Assembly: GCA_947445525.1 (NCBI GenBank)
Contig: CANFDS010000003.1
Coordinates: 1-64,000 of the forward strand
Direction of reading: 5' to 3'
Length of the DNA stretch: 64,000 nucleotides
Source of the DNA: Actinomycetota bacterium
Lineage (GTDB): Bacteria > Actinomycetota > Thermoleophilia > Gaiellales > Gaiellaceae
Numbering within the stretch: position 1 is the first letter of the stretch; the number at the start of each line of letters is the position of its first letter. Positions 57,987 through 64,000 of this stretch are shown piece by piece. A program made the translations under genes and the position numbers. The notes below the pieces were generated by a model, which was not told the origin of the DNA, did no database searches, and worked only from the letters and a program-made list of their open reading frames with translations.

Positions 57987-59048
57987 CTAGCCGGCGCCCG
58001 GGCCCCAGCGGAACCCGGCCTCGGCCGGCGCAGGGGCCAGCGGCGACTGCGGCAGCCCGGCAGCGGGCTCCGGCGCGTTGAAGCCGACGGGCGCGACGTC
58101 GTTGCCCGTCTCCGGGTGGAAGAGGGAGGCGAGGTACTGGATCTGGCCCCGGCCCGGCCCGAGCTCGAACTGGCCGCCGCCGTACAGCGCGATGCCGTCG
58201 CGCTCGCAGCGGTCGTAGAAGTCGAAGAGCGCGCGCAGCGGGCCGAACCGCGACGGCTTGACGTTGAGCGCACGTGGCTGCCAGCGCAGCTCGTCGAGGT
58301 CGACGGTCGAGTGGATGACAGCATCCCAGGTGATCCGCGCGGCGTGCGGCTCGAGCAGCGGCAGCGTGGCGGGCGTCAGGGCCGGGTCCTCGACCCAGGC
58401 CTCGGGGAAGGCGGCAAGAACACGGGCGTACAGCGCCGGGTCGGGAGCCTGATCGACGGCTGTGCCCTCGTAGGCGCCCTTCAAGTCGACGACCTCGACC
58501 GCGCCGAGCTCGGCCAGCTCGGCACAGAAGGCGTCGTCCCACGCGCTCGTGGGGTCGACCTTGAAGCGGAGGGCCGCGTCGGTGGCCAGGAGGCCCCGGA
58601 GCGCGTTCGCGACGGGCGGGTCACCCACCTGCCGAGACACGACGAAGCGCACGGGCCGCGGCGTCCGCTTCAAGAGCTCGTGCAGCGGCCGTCCCTGCTG
58701 GCGCAGCGCCAGGTCGAGAGCAGCGCTCTCGAACGCCCAGCGGCGGTAGTCGCGTGACGCAGCGAGGGCAGGCGGTGACGGGAAGAGGTCGACGCCGTCG
58801 AGCAGCGTCGAGAAGCTCTCGAGCGTGTGGCGGCCGTTGAAGGGGAGCCGGACACCCCAGACCTGCAGGGCGTCGTGCTCCTCGGTCGTGTAGGTGACGT
58901 CCTCGCCCACGCCCTCCTCGCCGTCGCCGAAGAGGCGCACGACGGTCGTCACGCGCTGGAACCCGCTCGAGACCTCCTGGGCCAGCCGCTGGAAGCCATA
59001 GCCCTCGATCCGGACGGGCAGTCCGGCAATCCGCTCCCACGTTGTCAC
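57987..59048 (-). CDS. Enolase-superfamily protein
   Basis: RRWAFESAALDLALRQQGRPLHELL; LRFKVDPTSAWDD; VEVVDLKGAYEG; EAWVEDPALTP; ITWDAVIHS; LNVKPSRFGPL. Confidence 0.7.
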   Translation of the reverse strand: MTTWERIAGLPVRIEGYGFQRLAQEVSSGFQRVTTVVRLFGDGEEGVGEDVTYTTEEHDALQVWGVRLPFNGRHTLESFSTLLDGVDLFPSPPALAASRDYRRWAFESAALDLALRQQGRPLHELLKRTPRPVRFVVSRQVGDPPVANALRGLLATDAALRFKVDPTSAWDDAFCAELAELGAVEVVDLKGAYEGTAVDQAPDPALYARVLAAFPEAWVEDPALTPATLPLLEPHAARITWDAVIHSTVDLDELRWQPRALNVKPSRFGPLRALFDFYDRCERDGIALYGGGQFELGPGRGQIQYLASLFHPETGNDVAPVGFNAPEPAAGLPQSPLAPAPAEAGFRWGPGAG

Positions 59049-59196
59049 CCTTCTAGCGTACCCGGCTAGCGCAGCGCCTGGCGTCGAGTGCGCTGATATG
59101 GTGAAAAACGGTGTGCCGGGAAGCCTGGTCGGCATCTGTCACCATGCGCCCGCTTCCCGCCTCCAACCGTCTCTCCCGCCCCCGGCGGGCCGCCCC

Positions 59197-60636
59197 GTGA
59201 CCGAGGTCGCGGACTTCGGCGCGATCGTGCTCGTCGTCGCCGGCGGCTTCGTGCTCGCGCTGGCCTCGACGAAGCTGACCCGGATCCTGCGCATCCCGGC
59301 GCCGGCGCTGTTCCTGCTGGTCGCGGCCGTCGCCTCCGACCTCTGGCCCCGCCTCGGCGAGGCCGTCTCGCTGAAGACGGTCGAACGACTCGCGACGGTG
59401 GCCCTGATCGTGATCCTGTTCGACGGCGGCATGCACATCGGCTGGAAGCGGATGCGCCGCGCCGCCGTGCCGGTGCTGACGGTCGGCGTGATCGGCACCT
59501 TCGGCACAGCCGCGCTGATGGCGATGTTCTCCCACTGGCTGCTCGGCGTGTCCTGGATCGTGGCGGGGATCATCGGTGCCGCCCTTGCTCCGACCGACCC
59601 GGCCGTGATGTTCTCGGTGCTCGGCGACAAGGAGATCGGCGGCCGCTCTGGCACGGTGCTCGAAGGTGAGTCGGGCGCGAACGACCCGGTCGGCATCGCG
59701 CTGATGATCGGGATGATCGAGCTTGCTCTGCACCCGGGCGGCAGCTTTGCGATCGTCGTCAAGGAGTTCGCGATCGAGATGGCGATCGGCCTGGCAATCG
59801 GCTGGGTGGCGGCGCGTGTGCTGCTGCCGCTGCTGCGCCGCGCCGCGCTGCCCGACGCCACGCTCCATCCGCTCGGCGCGCTCGCCGCCGCGGGCGTGGT
59901 CTACGGCGTGACGTCGGTCGCGCACGGCTCCGGGTTCCTCGCTGTCTTCGTCGCGGGAATCCTGATCGGCGACGAGCGAGCGCCGTACAAAGCGGACATC
60001 GAGCGCTTCGCGAAGTCGATGGCGAGCCTCGCCGAGGTCGTCGTCTTCGTCGCCCTCGGGCTGACGATCGACGTCTCCAGCCTCGGCCGCGACCACCTCT
60101 GGCGCGACGGGATCATGCTCGGGCTACTGCTCGCCTTCCTCGTGCGGCCGCTCGTCGTCGGCACGCTGCTGCTGCCCGTGCGCCTGCGCTGGGGGGAGCG
60201 GCTCTTCGTGATGTGGGGCGGGTTGAAGGGCGCAGTGCCGATCCTGCTCGGCGCCTTCGCCGTCCTCGCGGGCGTCGACCAGGCCGATCGCGTCTACGGC
60301 ATCATCTTCGTGGTGGTCGCGCTGTCGGTGCTCATGCAGGGCTCGACGATGCCGCTCGCGGCACGGCTGCTGGGCGTGCCCATGCGGCCCGCGGAGTCCA
60401 GCCACTGGCAGTTCGAGCGCTATGCCGTCGGTGCCGGGTCGCGGGCGGCCGGGCTGGCGGTGCGCGACCTGCCGCTGGGCGAAGGCGGCTGGGTGCAGTC
60501 GGTCGAGCGTGGCGGGGTCGCCCGCCGGCCGCGCGACTCCACGGTCATCGAGGACGGCGACGTCGTCGTGGTGCTGGCGCCAGCCGGCGCCGCCGGGGCG
60601 CTCGGGCGCTACTTCGGCGGCGACGCCTCGGGCTGA
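59197..60636 (+). CDS. CPA1-family cation/proton antiporter with C-terminal TrkA-C-like domain
   Basis: IVAGIIGAALAPTDPAVMFSVLGDKEIGGRSGTVLEGESGANDPVGIAL; MWGGLKGAVPILLGAFAV; C-terminal GSRAAGLAVRDLPLGEGGWVQSVERGG...IEDGDVVVVLAPAGA. Confidence 0.9.
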   Translation: MTEVADFGAIVLVVAGGFVLALASTKLTRILRIPAPALFLLVAAVASDLWPRLGEAVSLKTVERLATVALIVILFDGGMHIGWKRMRRAAVPVLTVGVIGTFGTAALMAMFSHWLLGVSWIVAGIIGAALAPTDPAVMFSVLGDKEIGGRSGTVLEGESGANDPVGIALMIGMIELALHPGGSFAIVVKEFAIEMAIGLAIGWVAARVLLPLLRRAALPDATLHPLGALAAAGVVYGVTSVAHGSGFLAVFVAGILIGDERAPYKADIERFAKSMASLAEVVVFVALGLTIDVSSLGRDHLWRDGIMLGLLLAFLVRPLVVGTLLLPVRLRWGERLFVMWGGLKGAVPILLGAFAVLAGVDQADRVYGIIFVVVALSVLMQGSTMPLAARLLGVPMRPAESSHWQFERYAVGAGSRAAGLAVRDLPLGEGGWVQSVERGGVARRPRDSTVIEDGDVVVVLAPAGAAGALGRYFGGDASG

Positions 60637-60678
60637 GACGCGCGCCGGGCGACAGCAGTCGCCGCCGGCCCCTGCCTT

Positions 60679-60702
60679 AGAACTCATTTCAGAATGAGTT
60701 CT
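60679..60702. terminator. AT-richer perfect hairpin (10-bp stem, 4-nt loop) between convergent genes
   Basis: agaactcatt-tcag-aatgagttct. Confidence 0.6.
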
Positions 60703-61628
60703 TACGCGCCGCGCACGAGCGTCGGGATCCTGTACACCGAGTGCGTTGCGCACACGTAGAGCGTGCGTCCGTTCGGCCCGCCGAACACGAGGTTGGCCGC
60801 GTGCTCGGGCGTCGCGACGATCCCCAGCCGCTCGCCCCAGGGACTGACGACCCAGATCCCCTCCGGGCCGGTGACCCAGACGTTGCCGGCCTCGTCCACC
60901 TTCAGGCCGTCAGGCAGGCCGTGAGGCGGTGTGCCGTGCTCGTCGATCCAGGCCAGGACCTCGGCGAGGTCGAGCTCGGCCTCCTGCTGCGCGAACAGGA
61001 CGCGGCCGCCGGTGATGCCACCACCGGGCTGCACGTCGAACACCCGGACGTGCATGCGTAGCGTGTCGACGATGTACAGCAGGGAGCCGTCCGGCGAGAA
61101 GGCCAGCCCGTTCGGCGTCCTGAAGTCGTCGACCAGCAACTCGGGCTCCTCGCCCGGAACCACCCGAAAGACGCCCTGGAAGTCGAGGAAGCGGGGACGG
61201 GCAACGCCGTGCGGCGGCCCGGCTCGGCCGTAGTGCGGGTCGGTGAAGTAGATCGCCCCGTCAGGCGCGACGACGACGTCGTTGGGGCTGTTCAGCTCCC
61301 TGCCCTGCCACGCCGTGGCGAGCACGGTGCGGCTGCCGTCGTGCTCGAAGCGTGAGAGCACGCTGGTGGCCGCCTCGCAGGCGACGACGCGCCCCTCCCG
61401 GTCGAGCGCGAGCCCGTTCGCCATGTTCGTATCGCTGCGCCAGACGCTGGTGCCCGTCGCATCGAGCTGCCAGATCGTCGAGGCCGGGATGTCGGTGAAC
61501 AGCAGAAAGCCACCCGGTCGGCTCCAGATCGGACCCTCGGCGAAGTGGAGACCGGTCGCAACCTGCTCGAAGCAGGCGTCCGCGGCGATCAGCGCGTGCA
61601 GGGCGGGTGAGTCGGCGCGGACGGTCAC
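60702..61628 (-). CDS. SMP-30/gluconolactonase/LRE family protein
   Basis: FAEGPIWSRPGGFLLFTDIPASTIWQLD; LNSPNDVVVAPDGAIYFTDPHYG; TPNGLAFSPDGSLLYIVDT; DGLKVDEAGNVWVTGPEGIWVVSP. Confidence 0.92.
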   Translation of the reverse strand: MTVRADSPALHALIAADACFEQVATGLHFAEGPIWSRPGGFLLFTDIPASTIWQLDATGTSVWRSDTNMANGLALDREGRVVACEAATSVLSRFEHDGSRTVLATAWQGRELNSPNDVVVAPDGAIYFTDPHYGRAGPPHGVARPRFLDFQGVFRVVPGEEPELLVDDFRTPNGLAFSPDGSLLYIVDTLRMHVRVFDVQPGGGITGGRVLFAQQEAELDLAEVLAWIDEHGTPPHGLPDGLKVDEAGNVWVTGPEGIWVVSPWGERLGIVATPEHAANLVFGGPNGRTLYVCATHSVYRIPTLVRGA

Positions 61629-61669
61629 ACGGAGCTTCTACCCCACCCGGACCAGGTATTCAAGCGGGC

Positions 61670-62542
61670 CTAGTCGACCCGGTTGCCCTGCTCGTCGTAA
61701 CGGAAGAAGCCCTCGCCGCTCTTGCGGCCGAGCAGCCCGGCGTTGACCATGTTGACGAGGCGGGACGGCGCAGCCATGCGTGGCTCCCTGAAGCCCTCGT
61801 ACAGCGCCTCGGAGGCGTGCACCTGGACGTCGACGCCGATCAGGTCGATCAGCGCGCATGGGCCGAGCGGCCAACCGAGGCCATAGCGGCAGCCCTTGTC
61901 GAGATCCTCGGGTGTGACGCGCGCCTCGTCGAGCACGCGCACGGCGTCGTTGAGCACCGGGATCAGCACGCGGTTGACGACGAAGCCGGGGGTGTCGTGA
62001 CACACGATTGGGTCCTTGCCGATCGCCTTGGCAAACGCGTAGACCTGCTGGGCGACGGCCTCGTCGGTGAGCTGCCCGCGCACGACCTCGACGAGCGGTA
62101 GCACCGGCGCCGGGTTGAAGAAGTGCAGGCCGACGACGCGGCCGGGGCGCTTCGTCGCGGCCGCGATCTCGGTGACCGAGAGCGCCGACGTGTTCGTCGC
62201 CAGGATCGCGTCGGCGTCGAGAATGCCGTCGAGCGCGGCGAACAGGTCGCGCTTCGGCCCCAACTGCTCGACGATCGCCTCGATCACGATATCGCAGCCC
62301 GCGAGGTCCTCGAGCTCAGTCGTCAGCGTCAGCCGGCCGAGCGCCGTGTCGCGCTCCTCCGCCGTCATCCGCCCCTTCTCGACGTTGCGGGCGAGGAACC
62401 GGCTGATCTGCGCATGTCCGCGCTCGGCGAACTCCGGCGTCATCTCGCGCCCGACTGTCTCGAACCCGGACTGGATGCACAGCTGCGCGATGCCCGCGCC
62501 CATCGTGCCCAGCCCCACCATGCCGACCTTTCTGATCTCCAT
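61670..62542 (-). CDS. 3-hydroxyacyl-CoA (3-hydroxybutyryl-CoA) dehydrogenase
   Basis: MEIRKVGMVGLGTMGAGIAQLCIQSGFETV; ILATNTSALSVTEIAAATKRPGRVVGLHFFNPAPVLPLVEVVRG; DTPGFVVNRVLIPVLNDAVRVLDE. Confidence 0.92.
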   Translation of the reverse strand: MEIRKVGMVGLGTMGAGIAQLCIQSGFETVGREMTPEFAERGHAQISRFLARNVEKGRMTAEERDTALGRLTLTTELEDLAGCDIVIEAIVEQLGPKRDLFAALDGILDADAILATNTSALSVTEIAAATKRPGRVVGLHFFNPAPVLPLVEVVRGQLTDEAVAQQVYAFAKAIGKDPIVCHDTPGFVVNRVLIPVLNDAVRVLDEARVTPEDLDKGCRYGLGWPLGPCALIDLIGVDVQVHASEALYEGFREPRMAAPSRLVNMVNAGLLGRKSGEGFFRYDEQGNRVD

Positions 62543-62567
62543 GGGAGATAATCGTAGACTTGCCGCC

Positions 62568-62810
62568 ATGACTGCAGAGATCGAACGCGCAAACGCCGTG
62601 CTGGTGGAGAAGGGCTACTCGGCGGCGCGACTGATCGTGCAGCCGGGGCTGGGTGCCGGGAAGGCGCTGCTGAAGGGCTCCGAGATCGTCAGCCCGCTCA
62701 GCGACACCGCCGTCACGATCCTGCGCGTGGTCGAGGAGATCGTGCCGCCGCTGGCCGAGCTCGAGCATCCGCTCGTCCCGCGCGAGATCCGCGCCCGCCT
62801 CGGCGCCTGA
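62568..62810 (+). CDS. Hypothetical 80-aa protein
   Basis: MTAEIERANAVLVEKGYSAARLIVQPGLGAGKALLKGSEIVSPLSDTAVTILRVVEEIVPPLAELEHP. Confidence 0.55.
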   Translation: MTAEIERANAVLVEKGYSAARLIVQPGLGAGKALLKGSEIVSPLSDTAVTILRVVEEIVPPLAELEHPLVPREIRARLGA

Positions 62811-62843
62811 GCTCGACGGCAGCCGCTGTTACGCGCCGGAGCG

Positions 62844-63554
62844 ATGGCGAGCGAACCGCGTGTCTGCCCACGCTGCGGCAGCCCGGCCGCAGGGAACCAG
62901 GGGATCTGCCTCGACTGCGGTGAGCGGCTCGACGGCAGGCGGCCGGCCGCGAGCTGGCTCGTGTTCGCGGCGGTGGCGCTGGCCGTCGCAGCGGCCGCAG
63001 CGGCGATCGTGATCGCGATCGGCAAGGACGACGGCGTGAAGTCGGTCGTGGCGCCGCCGCTGACGACGGTCGCACCGGCCGCCGTCACGACTGCCGTGGC
63101 AACCACCGCTGCGGCGACGACACCGGCCACGTCGCCCCCGCCCACGACGACCGCGACCCCGGCCACGACCACCGTGCCGGCCCGCACGACCACGACCGCC
63201 ACCGCGACGACACCGGCCCCCACGACGACGCAGCCCGCTGCGCCCACCACCGTTCCCAGGCTGCCCGGGCCACGGCTGGTCGTCTGGCCCGCCGGCACCG
63301 ACGGCTTCACGGTCGTGATCGCCTCGCTGCCGGCGGCGACCGGGGCCCGCTAGGCCGCCGAGCGGGCGCTCGCCGTGGCGCGGGGTGGCCTCCCCCAGGC
63401 CGGCGTGCTCGTCTCGGATGCGTTTGCCAGCCTGCACCCCGGCTACCTCGTGATCTTCAGCGGCGTCTACGCCACGCTTGCCGGGGCGCAGCGTGCAGCC
63501 GCGGCCGCCCAGCTCCGGTACCCGGGCACCTACTCGCGCCGAATCGCTCGCTGA
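62844..63554 (+). pseudogene. Zinc-ribbon, single-TM protein with Thr/Pro-rich linker and C-terminal SPOR-like region, interrupted by in-frame TAG at 63351-63353
   Basis: MASEPRVCPRCGSPAAGNQGICLDCGERL...TM...TTTATPATTTVPARTTTT...WPAGTDGFTVVIASLPAATGAR*AAERALAVARGGLPQAGVLVSDAFASLHPGYLVIFSGVYATLAGAQRAAAAAQLRYPGTYSRRIAR*. Confidence 0.7.
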
Positions 63555-63642
63555 GCAGGCAATCCCGGGCCTCGAGGTCGCCGTGCAGAGGCCTCGGGCA
63601 ACGTCACAATCGTTGCCGCCGAAGAATATTTTGGAAATGACT

Positions 63643-63671
63643 TTGTAACAGAGCGGAAAACAAGGTAGACT
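63643..63671 (+). promoter_or_regulatory. Candidate promoter TTGTAA-N17-TAGACT upstream of the right-edge ORF
   Basis: Low-GC intergenic region with -35/-10-like hexamers at 17-nt spacing. Confidence 0.45.
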
Positions 63672-63755
63672 CCGTTTCGCCGGATGCCGATCCATGCTGC
63701 TTTCCGCACTCTCTGGCTATTTCCGCGACTTTTGATAGGAGAATCACCACCTGCG

Positions 63756-64000
63756 ATGATCGAGTCGGGCCTCCAACTCCAGGACTGCATGTATCAGTAC
63801 TCTCGTGCCATCTACCGGTCGATCAAGGATCTCATCGACCCGTACGCCGCGCGCACCCTCCAGCTCGAGTATCGCCGGGACATCCTCTCGGCCTGCGAGC
63901 AGACGATGGGCCGCCTCGCGTCCGATCCGCATTACTTTGCGAACCCGGAGAAGGCCCTGTTCGAGGACATCCGCCGCTACTTCCCGATCACGAACCAGGC
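63756..64000 (+). CDS. Hypothetical protein, truncated by window end
   Basis: Open frame from ATG 63756: MIESGLQLQDCMYQYSRAIYRSIKDLIDPYAARTLQLEYRRDILSACEQTMGRLASDPHYFANPEKALFEDIRRYFPITNQ.. Confidence 0.6.
   Translation, partial: MIESGLQLQDCMYQYSRAIYRSIKDLIDPYAARTLQLEYRRDILSACEQTMGRLASDPHYFANPEKALFEDIRRYFPITNQ

Noticed and set aside
63050-63260. DNA repeat region (acg/acc-rich)
   Set aside because: Explained by the Thr/Pro/Ala-rich linker of the zinc-ribbon protein

Overview
64-kb window of a very GC-rich bacterial chromosome. Gene content suggests an Actinomycetota member, possibly Thermoleophilia-like (inference). It is mostly core genome: a complete dcw division/cell-wall cluster on the minus strand (mraZ-rsmH-ftsL-ftsI-murE-murF-mraY-murD-ftsW-murG-murC-murB-ftsQ-ftsZ, no ftsA), a gcvT-gcvH-gcvPA-gcvPB operon, queA-tgt-yajC-secDF (SecD and SecF fused), rsgA, gltX, nfo, rlmN, a canonical two-component system, and a CoA-ligase/CMD/LLM-oxidoreductase operon. 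I found no CRISPR array, tRNA, rRNA, prophage or transposase gene. The less ordinary signals are: (1) a 228-bp non-coding element with 18-bp perfect terminal inverted repeats and internal hairpins, filling the gap between two convergent genes (41758-41985); (2) two genes each cut by a single in-frame TAG, with clear coding continuing past it (52937-52939 and 63351-63353); (3) four GTGG boxes at exact 10-bp period over the mraZ promoter; (4) an OmpR-type regulator whose receiver domain has lost its phosphorylation residues; (5) a vapB-like gene with a truncated vapC remnant next to ftsZ; (6) ftsI whose N-terminal membrane segment has no in-frame ATG/GTG/TTG start; (7) an AT-rich perfect palindrome over the gcvT start; (8) two strong intergenic hairpins. 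I did not see a clearly new multi-gene system. The TIR element and the amber-interrupted genes are the best leads.
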